This document shows positions 25,308-34,227 of a stretch of DNA of 56,544 nt, one piece after another. Positions within the stretch are counted from its first letter, which is position 1. Every line of letters begins with the position of its first letter. The notes beneath the pieces were generated by a model that saw only the letters and a program-made list of their open reading frames with translations, was not told the origin of the DNA and searched no databases. The position numbers and the translations under genes were made by a program. Origin of the DNA: an uncultured Bacteroidales bacterium (GTDB lineage: Bacteria > Bacteroidota > Bacteroidia > Bacteroidales > UBA932); NCBI GenBank assembly GCA_900316675.1, contig ONDR01000013.1:1-56544 (forward strand), in the 5' to 3' direction.

Positions 25308-26558
25308 TTACTCTTCCCAAACCAAATAGGCGGAAACCAGCCAGAAATTCATCTCGTTCTTCTCCTGGTTCATCGGCTGGGCGGTGGGGATGCTTATGCC
25401 AAGGCGGTGAGCGCCCGCAGCAAGATCTTCAAGGGGAATGATAACCGGCTCTACGCTGGAACCGGGGCACCAGTTGGAACGGGAGTAGTCAGAAGAGGCG
25501 ATAATCTCGTCAATCTCCTTTTCTACGCGCCTGGGACCCTGAGCTGTCCAGCCTACGTAAGCGGCTGTGCGTTTTTCTGTCCATTGGCCGGAGGTGGGAT
25601 TAAAGCGGCGGAAGGATGCGCAGTCCGTGCGCCAGGGAGTGAAGTCCAGAACGGCTTCCCCGTCAAGCAAAACAATGTTCTGCTGAGGGGTGAACTCGTC
25701 GCCCGCGCTGTGGCCGCCATGTCCTGTGGTGATATAGGCAAGATGTGCCTTGGAAGGCACCTGAGGCAGCTCAAAGTCAACTTCCAGGGTTTTGCGGGCA
25801 AAGATGTCAGGGTATTCCTGGCCAAAGTAGTACATGGTGTTAACCAGCGGTAATACATGCTGCTTAGGCAGCGGAGTGTACTCGTTACCGGTCTCTTCTA
25901 CGTCAATATCGACAGAAGCGATATAACCTTCAGGGGTCCATGTATCAATGAAAACACCTATGTAGGCATCGCCCTTCAAAAGGGAGAGGCGGTCTGTGAT
26001 GTCGGCTGTCCAAACGGCTTCCGGAGCCCATCCATCAATGTAAACGGGGCGGTTCTTGCTAACCTTGGCGGTGTCAAGACGGCTGTAGTAGCCAACGCCG
26101 AAGGGGGTCATGAAGCGCAGCAACTCTGCAACGGGAGCAAAGCCTTCGCTTGCGGCAACTCCCACCAGCTTCTCATACGCGGTTGAATCCACGGCGGGAT
26201 AAGCTGCTTTTTCTGCGGCAACGGTCATCATGTTGATGTCCGATCCTTCCGGGATTACGAACACAGATCCGCTCTTGTCCCAGCGGTCTCCGGCAGACTC
26301 TACGCGAACGGTGATGGTGGCCTTAACGGCCCTCTGGTAGTCCGGGAGGCTTATTTTCTTAAGGATGATGCGGCCGTTCCCAAGGCGGATAATGCCGCCC
26401 TCATCGGCATCCTGGAAGGCACCGATTGAATCCGGAACCCAGTGGAGTGCTTCCTTCTGGAATACGGAAAGATGGGTGTCACCTACGCTCTTGTAGGTCT
26501 TTGTGCAAGAGGCCGCAATGGCGCCCAATATGCATGCGATTGCAATGATTCTTTTCAT
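25308..26558 (-). CDS. PNGase F-like N-glycanase lipoprotein, 416 aa
   Basis: Resembles peptide-N4-(N-acetyl-beta-glucosaminyl)asparagine amidase F, which releases whole N-glycans from glycoproteins. A lipoprotein signal ends in AASC with Cys18. By comparison with Flavobacterium PNGase F as I remember it, D91 (DRWDKS) would match catalytic Asp60, E288 (GDEF) Glu206, R360 and W363 (SRSNWCPG) Arg248 and Trp251, while D205 (FIDTW) stands where that enzyme has Glu118. RFMTPFGVG and TPWRTDC also fit. It lies 4 bp after an alpha-L-fucosidase gene, a sensible partner for fucosylated N-glycans. Probably anchored to the cell envelope, perhaps surface-exposed. Enzyme activity is inferred. Confidence 0.8.
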   Translation of the reverse strand: MKRIIAIACILGAIAASCTKTYKSVGDTHLSVFQKEALHWVPDSIGAFQDADEGGIIRLGNGRIILKKISLPDYQRAVKATITVRVESAGDRWDKSGSVFVIPEGSDINMMTVAAEKAAYPAVDSTAYEKLVGVAASEGFAPVAELLRFMTPFGVGYYSRLDTAKVSKNRPVYIDGWAPEAVWTADITDRLSLLKGDAYIGVFIDTWTPEGYIASVDIDVEETGNEYTPLPKQHVLPLVNTMYYFGQEYPDIFARKTLEVDFELPQVPSKAHLAYITTGHGGHSAGDEFTPQQNIVLLDGEAVLDFTPWRTDCASFRRFNPTSGQWTEKRTAAYVGWTAQGPRRVEKEIDEIIASSDYSRSNWCPGSSVEPVIIPLEDLAAGAHRLGISIPTAQPMNQEKNEMNFWLVSAYLVWEE

Positions 26559-26562
26559 GAAA

Positions 26563-27915
26563 TTATTCGTTAAAAGTTATGACCTGACCAGATCCGCGGT
26601 AAACCTGCACGGGACCGTCCATCTCTATGGCAAGGACGGTCATGTCAGGGTCAAGCGCTTCTTCCGGCACGGAGATCTCCAGCAGGCCCGGGATGTCGTT
26701 CCAGGACTGTTTGTTGAAGATTTTCCAACTGGGAGCAAGGCTGCTGCCTACAACGCGGATGTTCTTGATATGGTCCAGCAGGCCTTTCACCTGAACCGTA
26801 CCAAGCGGTTTATAAGGAAGATATATATATAGGATATCTCCTGTAGAATTCAACGTAGTATAAGCCTTCACGTGCTGGTCAGGGATGCCGGCGCGGGTGC
26901 CGTAAACTGCCTCGGCGTGCTTGCCTATCCACTGCCCCAGCCGTCTTAGGACGTCAACTTCTTCCTGCGGAATGGTTCCGTCCTCTCGCGGACCGATGTC
27001 CAGCAGAAGGTTGCCTCCGCCGCTGATGCAGTCTACGAAGGTGCGCAGAATCATGTTGAAGTCCTTGAAGTTGAGGTCTTTATGCTGGAAACCCCAGGAA
27101 TCGTTAATGGTATAGCAAAGCTCCCAGTAACGGTCTTCCGGACGAACCACGGGGACGCCCACTTCCGGTGTGCCGTAGTCTCCGTATCCCTGGATGCGGG
27201 AGTTGATGATGCAGGCAGGATTCCAGGTGCGCAGGCTGTCCGTCAGTTCTTTGGCCTTCCAAGTTTCTGCGCTCTGCTCCCAATCCCCGTCAAACCACCA
27301 AAGATCCGGTCTGTAGGCATCCTGAAGCTCTTTTAGCTGAAGCATATCAAAGTCCAGGAAACTCTGCCAGCGCTTTGGCTCTGCCGCGATGTCGTAACGC
27401 GCCGGGCCGTTGCGGTAGATGTTGGGGTAGTCAGGATGGGACCAGTCGAGTAGGGAATAGTAAAGCCCAAGCTTAACGCCGCGGGCGCGGACGGCCTCTG
27501 CAAAGGGAGTCAGCAGGTCACGCGCCGCAGGAGACATCTTGACAAGGCTTTTGTCATCTGCCTTGGTGTCCCAAAGAGCCACACCGTCGTGATGCTTGGA
27601 AGTAATTACAGTGTAGCGTGCGCCGGATGCTGCAATCAGGTCCGCCCAAGCGGCCGGATCATAGTTACTGGCCGTAAACCTTTTGGCTTGGGCCATGTAG
27701 TCCTCGTGGGAAATCTGCCCGTTGTGGAAGGACCAGCTTTCGCCCACGCCGTCCACGGCATAGATGCCCCAGTGAATGAAGATGCCAAGCTTGGCGTCTT
27801 CGAACCACTGCATTTTGGCAGTAGTATCTTCTTTAACGGGAACGGCCCCCTGTTGTTGGCAGGAGGTCGAAACCAAACCGGCGGCCAAAATGGCCGTAAG
27901 TATTAGATTTTTCAT
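26563..27915 (-). CDS. GH29 alpha-L-fucosidase lipoprotein, 450 aa
   Basis: Glycoside hydrolase family 29 enzyme removing alpha-L-fucose from glycans. The family start KLGIFIHWGIYAV, the block YTVITSKHHDGVALW and the nucleophile motif LWWFDGD (Asp209) are visible. The signal peptide ends in STSC with Cys19, so it is a lipoprotein. Its ATG overlaps the purA stop codon by four bases (ATGA) and it is followed after 4 bp by the PNGase F-like gene. No SusC/SusD genes are beside it, so it is not a standard polysaccharide utilisation locus. Confidence 0.93.
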   Translation of the reverse strand: MKNLILTAILAAGLVSTSCQQQGAVPVKEDTTAKMQWFEDAKLGIFIHWGIYAVDGVGESWSFHNGQISHEDYMAQAKRFTASNYDPAAWADLIAASGARYTVITSKHHDGVALWDTKADDKSLVKMSPAARDLLTPFAEAVRARGVKLGLYYSLLDWSHPDYPNIYRNGPARYDIAAEPKRWQSFLDFDMLQLKELQDAYRPDLWWFDGDWEQSAETWKAKELTDSLRTWNPACIINSRIQGYGDYGTPEVGVPVVRPEDRYWELCYTINDSWGFQHKDLNFKDFNMILRTFVDCISGGGNLLLDIGPREDGTIPQEEVDVLRRLGQWIGKHAEAVYGTRAGIPDQHVKAYTTLNSTGDILYIYLPYKPLGTVQVKGLLDHIKNIRVVGSSLAPSWKIFNKQSWNDIPGLLEISVPEEALDPDMTVLAIEMDGPVQVYRGSGQVITFNE

Positions 27916-29198
27916 ACTCTTTCGATAGTGGCCTCGCGGTCAGGACCAAGGGATATGATAGAAATTTTAGCGCCTAAATAATTCTCTACGAATTTAACAT
28001 AGTTCATGAAGGTCTGAGGCAGGTCTTCCTCTTTGCGGATGTCTGCAAGGCAGGTCTTCCAGCCAGGGAACTCTGTGTAAACGGGAGTTACGCGTCCGTC
28101 GGAAATATCGTACGGGAAGCGGTCTGTCTCTTTGCCATCAACAAGGTAAGATGTGCATGCCTTGATGGTGTCGAAGGTATCCAGACAGTCAGACTTCATC
28201 ATGATAAGGTCAGTAACACCGCTAAGGGTAACAGCGTATTTCAGTGCAACAAGGTCTATCCAACCGCAACGGCGGGGACGTCCGGTAACGGCACCATATT
28301 CGTGGCCGATGCGACGGAGTTCTTCACCGGTAGCGTCGAACAGCTCTGTGGGGAAGGGACCGCTACCAACCCTGGTGCAGTATGCCTTGAAGATACCGTA
28401 AACCTTGCCGATGCGGCAGGGAGCGGCACCCATGCCGGTGCATACGCCGCCGCAGGTGGTGTTGGAAGATGTTACAAACGGATATGAACCGTAGTCGATG
28501 TCAAGCATTGAGCCCTGAGCACCCTCTGCAAGGATGGACTGCTCTTTAAGAACATCGTCAACAAAGAATTCGCAGTCTACGAACTTGAAGGCCTTCATGC
28601 GCTCTACTGCTGCAAAGAAAGCATCCTCTTCCAGTGCGGCCTGGTCGAATTCAAAGTTGAGGTCAGCCAGCTGCTGCTTGTGCAGGTTTGTAAGTTTCTG
28701 GTACTTAGCGCGGAAGTCCGGGGTCTCGATATCACCCACACGTACTCCGTTGCGGCCGATTTTGTCACTGTAGCAGGGGCCGATGCCCTTGAGTGTCGAT
28801 CCGATCTTGCCCTTGCCTGCGGCAGCTTCGCGTGCGGCGTCCAGCAGCCTGTGGGTAGGAAGGATAAGGTGAGCCTTGCGGGCGATGACGAGCTTCTTTT
28901 CAGGCTCTATTCCGGTGACCTTGCGGATGTTGTCGCATTCTGCGATGAATGATATGGGGTCCAGAACCACTCCGTTTCCGATGATGTTGGTGGAACCGTC
29001 CCTGAAGATGCCTGAAGGAATGCTCCTGACAACGAAGGACTGTCCGTCAAAGTGAAGGGAGTGGCCGGCATTGGGGCCGCCCTGGAAACGTGCGACTACG
29101 CCGTAACGGCCGGCAAGTACATCTACTATTTTACCTTTGCCCTCGTCTCCCCACTGAAGACCAAGGACAACGTCTATTTTGTGCATGGTGTTATTCAT
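27912..29198 (-). CDS. purA: adenylosuccinate synthetase
   Basis: Catalyses IMP + aspartate + GTP to adenylosuccinate, the first committed step to AMP. The signature GLQWGDEGKGK is at ~residue 14, GPNAGHS and GIGPCYSDK follow, and the 428-residue length is normal. The start is either 29198 (MNNTMHK) or the ATG at 29186. It lies 8 bp after ssb and overlaps the fucosidase gene by four bases. Confidence 0.97.
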   Translation of the reverse strand: MNNTMHKIDVVLGLQWGDEGKGKIVDVLAGRYGVVARFQGGPNAGHSLHFDGQSFVVRSIPSGIFRDGSTNIIGNGVVLDPISFIAECDNIRKVTGIEPEKKLVIARKAHLILPTHRLLDAAREAAAGKGKIGSTLKGIGPCYSDKIGRNGVRVGDIETPDFRAKYQKLTNLHKQQLADLNFEFDQAALEEDAFFAAVERMKAFKFVDCEFFVDDVLKEQSILAEGAQGSMLDIDYGSYPFVTSSNTTCGGVCTGMGAAPCRIGKVYGIFKAYCTRVGSGPFPTELFDATGEELRRIGHEYGAVTGRPRRCGWIDLVALKYAVTLSGVTDLIMMKSDCLDTFDTIKACTSYLVDGKETDRFPYDISDGRVTPVYTEFPGWKTCLADIRKEEDLPQTFMNYVKFVENYLGAKISIISLGPDREATIERV

Positions 29199-29206
29199 AT
29201 TTTAGA

Positions 29207-29683
29207 TTAGAACGGTAAATCGTCTCCTTCCTGGGGTGCAGGTGCAGGGCCCTGTGCGGTAAAGCCTGCGGGTACGTTGGACTGGTAGCCGCCCTGCTGG
29301 GGAGCTGCCTGATAGCCTGCTTCATTGTCACGCTCTGAGCGGCGGCCAAGGAGCTGGAGGCTGTCTGCGACAATTTCTGTGATGTAACGCTTCTGGTTAG
29401 CCTGGTCTGTCCAGCTGCGTGAACGCAGATGGCCTTCTACGTAAACCTGGCTGCCTTTCTTGACGAAGCGTTCTACTGTGTCTGCAAGACCTCTCCAGGC
29501 AACGATGTTGTGCCATTCTGTGTTTTCCTGAAGATTTCCTGAGCGGTCACGGTAACGCTCTGTAGTTGCGAGAGTGAAAGTGGCCACCTTTGCATTGGCG
29601 CCGTTTTGAGAATTTCCTTCAAGGTAACGTACTGTTGGATCCTGACCCACGTTACCGATAAGCATTGCTTTGTTGAGTGACAT
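29207..29683 (-). CDS. ssb: single-stranded DNA-binding protein
   Basis: OB-fold protein protecting single-stranded DNA in replication and repair. The N-terminus MSLNKAMLIGNVGQDPTVRY and the block TEWHNIVAWRGLAD are typical, as is a Gln/Gly/Pro-rich linker and the acidic tip EGDDLPF that binds partner proteins. 158 residues. First gene of a four-gene leftward transcript ending in the glycosidase pair. Confidence 0.96.
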   Translation of the reverse strand: MSLNKAMLIGNVGQDPTVRYLEGNSQNGANAKVATFTLATTERYRDRSGNLQENTEWHNIVAWRGLADTVERFVKKGSQVYVEGHLRSRSWTDQANQKRYITEIVADSLQLLGRRSERDNEAGYQAAPQQGGYQSNVPAGFTAQGPAPAPQEGDDLPF

Positions 29684-29706
29684 AAAGTGTAGCGTTTTAT
29701 TTGTTT

Positions 29707-29714
29707 CAAAGTTA
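29707..29714 (-). promoter_or_regulatory. -7 box TAACTTTG for ssb-purA and glycosidases
   Basis: The minus strand reads TAACTTTG 23 bases before the ssb ATG, a perfect TAnnTTTG. A TTG lies 17 bases upstream of it on the same strand, slightly closer than the usual 19-21. Confidence 0.6.
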
Positions 29715-29737
29715 CGGAAACTTTATGAATCCAACAG

Positions 29738-29756
29738 AAAAAATCTAAGATTTTTT
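29738..29756 (-). terminator. hairpin with T-run at the aroE stop
   Basis: AAAAAATC (29738-29745) and GATTTTTT (29749-29756) form an 8-bp stem with a 3-base loop overlapping the aroE stop codon. The stem itself supplies the T-run on either strand. A weak factor-independent terminator for aroE is likely. Confidence 0.45.
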
Positions 29757-30648
29757 AAAAAATTTTTGGAAGAGCTCCGGTAAGGGTGGAATAGCCGGCC
29801 AAAGCTTGAAGCAACAGCCAGTTCTGGCCGGGAACATAAGTGGCGCCCGCAAGTGCTATTATATCCAGAAGTGAAGCCTTGAAAGAGGGCTCTTTGTAGT
29901 TGGCTTCTATGACGATTTTGCCGCGATGGCCGGGGATGGCTACAAAGTCTTCGGCCTGCAGCGATGTCAGTTCCTGCGCTGCGCCGGAAGCTGCGTAAAT
30001 AATTAAGTCGCAGGATTTTACGGCGTTCTTTAGCTCCTGCGCCGGACAAACGGCAAAGCCATATTCCTGACGGCTCAAAGCAAAACCGGCAGCCTTCTCC
30101 TGAGTGCGGTTAAGTAGCATCACGTCGTAGCCAAGCTCGGCGGCAGCAACAGCCGCAGCGCGGCCCGCCCCGCCACAGCCTACCACCAGGGCTTGCCCCC
30201 CGCCGGGGTATAGCTCGTCAAATTTCTGACGGAAGAACTTGTGGACTTTAACGTGGAAGGAAGCGCCGAACTCGCTCAGGAACTCCCCGGTTATCCCCGG
30301 GAAGCAAACCTCCGCCGTGCTAAGAATCACGGCAGAAAAATCTGTGTTGTCTCCCAGAATGCCGTCGTCGGTTTTAACCGCAAGATTCACCGCGCCGGCC
30401 TTCATTGCCGGTCCGGTGATGGCGCCCAGGCCGTCGGCCGTCAGCGCAACTATCTGTTCGTATGCTTTCTCTTTGAAGGGAGCGGTAACGTTAACCCCCT
30501 GATAAGAATCCAGAAATCTCTTCCAAAGTACCTGGAAATCAGTACCTTCCAAAAGCTCGTAAGGCCACTGCCCGTCGTAGGCGCGGCGGAAGAGCTCCGG
30601 GCTTCCGGAGTGGCCGATATTGCTGCCTATTAGTCCGAAGCGCTTCAT
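29755..30648 (-). CDS. aroE: shikimate dehydrogenase, with internal extension
   Basis: NADPH-dependent reduction of 3-dehydroshikimate to shikimate. GLIGSNIGHSGSPE is the N-terminal substrate motif, NVTAPFK includes the catalytic Lys59, DNTD (100-103) binds shikimate and VVGCGGAGRAA is the cofactor loop. At 297 residues it is about 40 longer than many Bacteroidetes homologues, the surplus lying at ~residues 112-150 between DNTDF and the cofactor loop. Its ATG overlaps the methyltransferase stop by four bases. aroK, another shikimate-pathway gene, lies 5 kb away. Confidence 0.92.
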   Translation of the reverse strand: MKRFGLIGSNIGHSGSPELFRRAYDGQWPYELLEGTDFQVLWKRFLDSYQGVNVTAPFKEKAYEQIVALTADGLGAITGPAMKAGAVNLAVKTDDGILGDNTDFSAVILSTAEVCFPGITGEFLSEFGASFHVKVHKFFRQKFDELYPGGGQALVVGCGGAGRAAAVAAAELGYDVMLLNRTQEKAAGFALSRQEYGFAVCPAQELKNAVKSCDLIIYAASGAAQELTSLQAEDFVAIPGHRGKIVIEANYKEPSFKASLLDIIALAGATYVPGQNWLLLQALAGYSTLTGALPKIF

Positions 30649-31448
30649 TTCTGACGCTGGCGCACGGCCTCGTAAAGAAGGATGGCGGCAGAAACAGAGA
30701 CGTTCAGGGAATCAAGGCGGCCCAGCATGGGGATGCGGATGTGGGCGTCAGCGGCCATTCGCCATACCGGCGTCAGGCCTGTAGCCTCTGTGCCCATAAC
30801 CAGTGCGGTACCGCCGCGCATATCAGTTTCGTAGTAAAGCGACGAATCCTGAAGCTGTGCGGTAAGAATCTGTATCTTTCTGTCTTTCAGGTATTTGATT
30901 GCTTCTGCCGATGTTGCTGTAACAACCGGAACGGTAAAGATGGCACCGATGCTTGCCCTGATAAGATTGGGGTTGAAGAGGTCTGTCAGCGGGTCGCAGA
31001 TAATGACGGCGTCAGCCCCTGCAGCATCGGCGCTGCGCAGCACTGCGCCCAGGTTGCCCGGCTTCTCTACAGACTCCAGAACCATGACAAGCGGATTCTC
31101 CGGCAGGGCCAGCGAAGCCAGCGTACGCTCCGGCGTAACTACTTCTGCTATAATTCCTTCCGTGCCTTCGCGATAGGCAATCTTAGAGTAAACAGAATTG
31201 CTTACCTCAATGACGTCCGGCTTGTCTTTTAGGAACGCCTTCAGCAGGGGAGTCTCGTTTGTCAGGGAAAGAATCTCAGGGCAAACGAAAACGGTATCAA
31301 GGACAAAGCCGGCCTCCAGCGCATGCTCCAGCTCACGCCTTCCCTCCAGCACAAAAAGACCCTTCTGGCGTCTCTCTCTGGATTTCTCCTGCAACGCCAT
31401 CAAAGTCTTTATCTTAGGATTCTGTCCTGATGTAATTACCTCTGCCAT
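30645..31448 (-). CDS. TrmH/SpoU-family RNA 2'-O-methyltransferase, 267 aa
   Basis: SPOUT-class methyltransferase probably acting on rRNA or tRNA. The N-terminal part (LFVLEGRRELEHALEAG) is the substrate-binding domain. The three SpoU motifs are NLGAVLRSADAAG, ALVMGTEATGL and LNVSVSAAILLYEAVRQ. The exact target nucleotide cannot be assigned; RlmB-like and other members look alike. It follows lysS on the same strand after a 17-bp-stem palindrome and overlaps aroE by four bases. Confidence 0.9.
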   Translation of the reverse strand: MAEVITSGQNPKIKTLMALQEKSRERRQKGLFVLEGRRELEHALEAGFVLDTVFVCPEILSLTNETPLLKAFLKDKPDVIEVSNSVYSKIAYREGTEGIIAEVVTPERTLASLALPENPLVMVLESVEKPGNLGAVLRSADAAGADAVIICDPLTDLFNPNLIRASIGAIFTVPVVTATSAEAIKYLKDRKIQILTAQLQDSSLYYETDMRGGTALVMGTEATGLTPVWRMAADAHIRIPMLGRLDSLNVSVSAAILLYEAVRQRQK

Positions 31449-31466
31449 GGTAGGTTATAAATTGTA

Positions 31467-31504
31467 GTTATATAGGGTTCCAAACTTTTGGAACCCTATA
31501 TAAC
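31467..31504. terminator. 17-bp perfect palindrome between lysS and the TrmH-family gene
   Basis: GTTATATAGGGTTCCAA (31467-31483) and TTGGAACCCTATATAAC (31488-31504) form a perfect 17-bp stem with a 4-base loop, 7 bases after the lysS stop codon and 18 bases before the next ATG. There is no T-run. It probably ends or stabilises the lysS transcript; protein binding is an alternative because the stem is unusually perfect. Confidence 0.6.
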
Positions 31505-31511
31505 TAAATTG

Positions 31512-33029
31512 CTATATTGTCTTTTCCGGCCTCATCTGAGGGAAGAACAACACATCCTGAATGGTAGTCTGGCCCGTCATGAACATAGTCAGACGGTCGA
31601 TACCCATACCAAGACCGGAAGTCGGAGGCATACCATATTCAAGAGCACGAACAAAGTCGTAGTCAATGAACATAGCCTCATCGTCGCCGCCGGCCTTAAG
31701 CTTAGCCTGATCCTCAAAGCGCTCAAGCTGATCTACAGGGTCATTCAACTCAGAGTATGCATTTGCCAGCTCCTTACCGCAAACAAAGAGCTCGAAGCGC
31801 TCTGTAAGGGCAGGATTGCTGCGATGCCTCTTGGTAAGAGGAGACATCTCTACTGGATAATCGATCACGAAGGTAGGCTGAACGAAGTTTTTCTCACAAT
31901 ACTCGCCAAAGATAGCATCGATCAGCTTGCCGACACCCATTGAAGGAGTAATCTCTACATTCAGCTTCTTGCAGACAGCACGAAGCTCGTCAACACCCAT
32001 GCCGGCAACATCGACGCCAGCATATTCCTTGATGGCATCAAGAATGCCGATGCGGCGGTAAGGAGCCTTGAAATCAACCTCGTTGCCATTGATAACCACC
32101 TTGGTAGTACCGTTAACAGCGGTGGAAACCTTCTCAAGCATCTTCTCTACGAACTCCATCATCCAGAGGTAATCCTTGTAGGCAACGTAGATCTCCATGC
32201 AGGTGAACTCGGGGTTGTGGGTCTTGTCCATACCCTCGTTGCGGAAGTCCTTTGCGAACTCGTAAACACCAGGGAAACCGCCCACAATCAGCCTCTTAAG
32301 ATAAAGCTCATTGGCAATTCTCATGTAAAGAGGAATGTCCAGTGCGTTGTGGTGGGTGATGAAAGGACGTGCGGTTGCGCCGCCCGGAATAGCCTGAAGG
32401 ATAGGAGTTTCCACCTCAAGGCAGCCTGCGGCGTTGAAGTATTCGCGCATTGTGGCAATAATCTTGGCCCTCTTAACGAATACATCCTTAACCTGGGGAT
32501 TCACGATAAGATCCACATACCTCTGACGGTAGCGGAGCTCCGGATCGGTGAAGGCGTCGTGTACCTTGCCATCGGCCTCCTTTACGATAGGAAGCACTTT
32601 GAGGGACTTGCTAAGTACGGTAAGCTCTTTAGCGTGTACGGACAGCTGGCCGGTCTGGGTAATGAATGCAAAACCCTTGATGCCCACGATATCGCCGATA
32701 TCAAGAAGCTTCTTGAATACGGTGTTGTACATGGTCTTGTCTTCTCCGGGGCAGATTTCGTCACGTTTGACATATACCTGGATACGGCCGCTCTCGTCCT
32801 GAAGCTCCATGAAAGAAGCTGCGCCCATGATTCGGCGTGACATGATACGGCCTGCAATGCATAAATCCTGAAGATTGTTCTCTTCCGGTTTGAATTTAGC
32901 TGCAATCTCTGCTGCGTTTGAATTAACCGGATAGAGCGGTGCGGGGTAAGGTTCAATACCCAGCTCCCTTAATTTTGTCATAGACTCCCTGCGGAGTATT
33001 TCCTGTTCACTAAGCTGCTGATTTGCCAT
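31512..33029 (-). CDS. lysS: lysine--tRNA ligase (class II)
   Basis: Charges tRNA(Lys). N-terminal OB-fold anticodon-binding domain ([18 protein letters not shown], [16 protein letters not shown]) followed by the class II catalytic core with [15 protein letters not shown] (motif 2), PYRRI and [13 protein letters not shown] (motif 3). 505 residues, normal. A promoter box lies 21 bases upstream. Confidence 0.97.
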   Translation of the reverse strand: MANQQLSEQEILRRESMTKLRELGIEPYPAPLYPVNSNAAEIAAKFKPEENNLQDLCIAGRIMSRRIMGAASFMELQDESGRIQVYVKRDEICPGEDKTMYNTVFKKLLDIGDIVGIKGFAFITQTGQLSVHAKELTVLSKSLKVLPIVKEADGKVHDAFTDPELRYRQRYVDLIVNPQVKDVFVKRAKIIATMREYFNAAGCLEVETPILQAIPGGATARPFITHHNALDIPLYMRIANELYLKRLIVGGFPGVYEFAKDFRNEGMDKTHNPEFTCMEIYVAYKDYLWMMEFVEKMLEKVSTAVNGTTKVVINGNEVDFKAPYRRIGILDAIKEYAGVDVAGMGVDELRAVCKKLNVEITPSMGVGKLIDAIFGEYCEKNFVQPTFVIDYPVEMSPLTKRHRSNPALTERFELFVCGKELANAYSELNDPVDQLERFEDQAKLKAGGDDEAMFIDYDFVRALEYGMPPTSGLGMGIDRLTMFMTGQTTIQDVLFFPQMRPEKTI

Positions 33030-33049
33030 TTCTAAATAGTTAAGAATTG

Positions 33050-33057
33050 CAAATATA
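33050..33057 (-). promoter_or_regulatory. -7 box TATATTTG for lysS
   Basis: The minus strand reads TATATTTG, matching TAnnTTTG, 20 bases before the lysS ATG at 33029, in an AT-rich 53-bp gap. Confidence 0.55.
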
Positions 33058-33082
33058 TATATTTTTAGTTAAATAGCACAAT

Positions 33083-34147
33083 TTAGAATCTGACACCTAC
33101 GGTAAAGTTTGCAACCCAGTCTTCCATATGCAGTTTTACATTCGATTCGGTAGAGAAGCGGATGTCGTTTATAAGCGCCTTTGCGGCCATGTAAACATGC
33201 GAATTAAGCCTGTAAACTATGGCTGCCCTTGCGATGCCGGTCAGGAAGACTTTATGCTTGGTTTTGACAAGCTTGCTGATTTCTGTCAGGTAGGATGAAC
33301 CGTCCGGCAGGTCGATATCCTTCAACATCGTAAAGATGTTTTTGTTGAAAAATACCAGCATCGGAGCGGCCGACAGGTGAAGGAGGAACTTGCCCTGATT
33401 AGGGGTAAAGTTGTAGCCGTATCCGATACCGGCTCCGGCCTGATAGAATTCCATGGACTCCAGACCTCCTCCGATAACTGCAACTACGGGATCCTTCGCC
33501 TCAAGTTTGCCTGACATGAACAGGGCGTATGCCGTAACAGAGCCGGAAGACCTTTTCTGGATTAAACCCTGAGTCATTGCTGCCGGCAAAGAGTAATGCT
33601 TGGAATTGAATACGTAGTATCCGTCCAGTATGGTGGCTTTAAGCCTTGTGTCACCCTTGCTGATTGGCAGCGCCATGCCGGGAAGAATGCTGGCGCTCAG
33701 CTTTCCGGAAAGCCTGTCTGTAGAGTGGCTGCGGAATTCAACGCCGAACCGCTGTTTGTATAATGTCAGGTTAAGGTCTTTTGAATAACCCTTTGTCATG
33801 TCGAACGAGTAGGCCAGGTACAGGCCTCGGAAGCCGGCTCCCACACCCACTTTTCCACTTACGTTGGAATGGAGACTGGCGTTGATATTTCCGAAGGTGG
33901 GGATATCCTTACCCTTGACCGTAGCAAACAGTCCGGCAAAATTGGTGGTGGCGGTAATGAGCCAGTCGTGCTCCGGCACGCCTATGAATGATGGATCGAT
34001 GTCGCTGGGATTGCGGTTGTCAATCATTTCCATGAATAAGGCAACGCCCTTTTGGAAGAGGGACGAATCGGCAGGCTGCTTAGAGAGCAGGGTGCACGGA
34101 AAAAGGGTCAGGCTCAGGGCCAGAAAGAGTCTGGTATAGAATCGCAT
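33083..34147 (-). CDS. DUF4421 family secreted protein, 354 aa
   Basis: Matches the DUF4421 pattern known from Bacteroidetes: DPSFIGVPEHDW early, GVGAGFRGLYLAYSFDMTKG, KQRFGVEF, YYVFNSKHYSLPAAMTQGLIQKRSSGS and a C-terminal VANFTVGVRF. An N-terminal signal peptide (~1-22) is visible. The many alternating hydrophobic segments and a final aromatic residue suggest an outer-membrane beta-barrel. Function is unknown. Transcribed divergently from recJ. Confidence 0.8.
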   Translation of the reverse strand: MRFYTRLFLALSLTLFPCTLLSKQPADSSLFQKGVALFMEMIDNRNPSDIDPSFIGVPEHDWLITATTNFAGLFATVKGKDIPTFGNINASLHSNVSGKVGVGAGFRGLYLAYSFDMTKGYSKDLNLTLYKQRFGVEFRSHSTDRLSGKLSASILPGMALPISKGDTRLKATILDGYYVFNSKHYSLPAAMTQGLIQKRSSGSVTAYALFMSGKLEAKDPVVAVIGGGLESMEFYQAGAGIGYGYNFTPNQGKFLLHLSAAPMLVFFNKNIFTMLKDIDLPDGSSYLTEISKLVKTKHKVFLTGIARAAIVYRLNSHVYMAAKALINDIRFSTESNVKLHMEDWVANFTVGVRF

Positions 34148-34163
34148 AAATATGTGGTTTTTG

Positions 34164-34171
34164 CAAATTTA
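34164..34171 (-). promoter_or_regulatory. -7 box TAAATTTG for the DUF4421 gene
   Basis: On the minus strand TAAATTTG, a TAnnTTTG match, lies 16 bases before the ATG at 34147. It is back-to-back with the recJ promoter box at 34214-34221. Confidence 0.5.
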
Positions 34172-34213
34172 CAAAAAAATCCTGTTGCGCTGGTAAAATC
34201 GGAAGATTTTTAT

Positions 34214-34221
34214 TAATTTTG
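34214..34221 (+). promoter_or_regulatory. -7 box TAATTTTG for recJ
   Basis: TAATTTTG fits TAnnTTTG and is only 6 bases before the recJ ATG at 34228, so the transcript may be nearly leaderless. Confidence 0.5.
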
Positions 34222-34227
34222 TAAAAT

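Noticed and set aside
25308..27915. A polysaccharide utilisation locus
   Set aside because: No SusC/SusD pair, sensor-regulator or further glycosidase is adjacent; the neighbours are purA, ssb and the division cluster.
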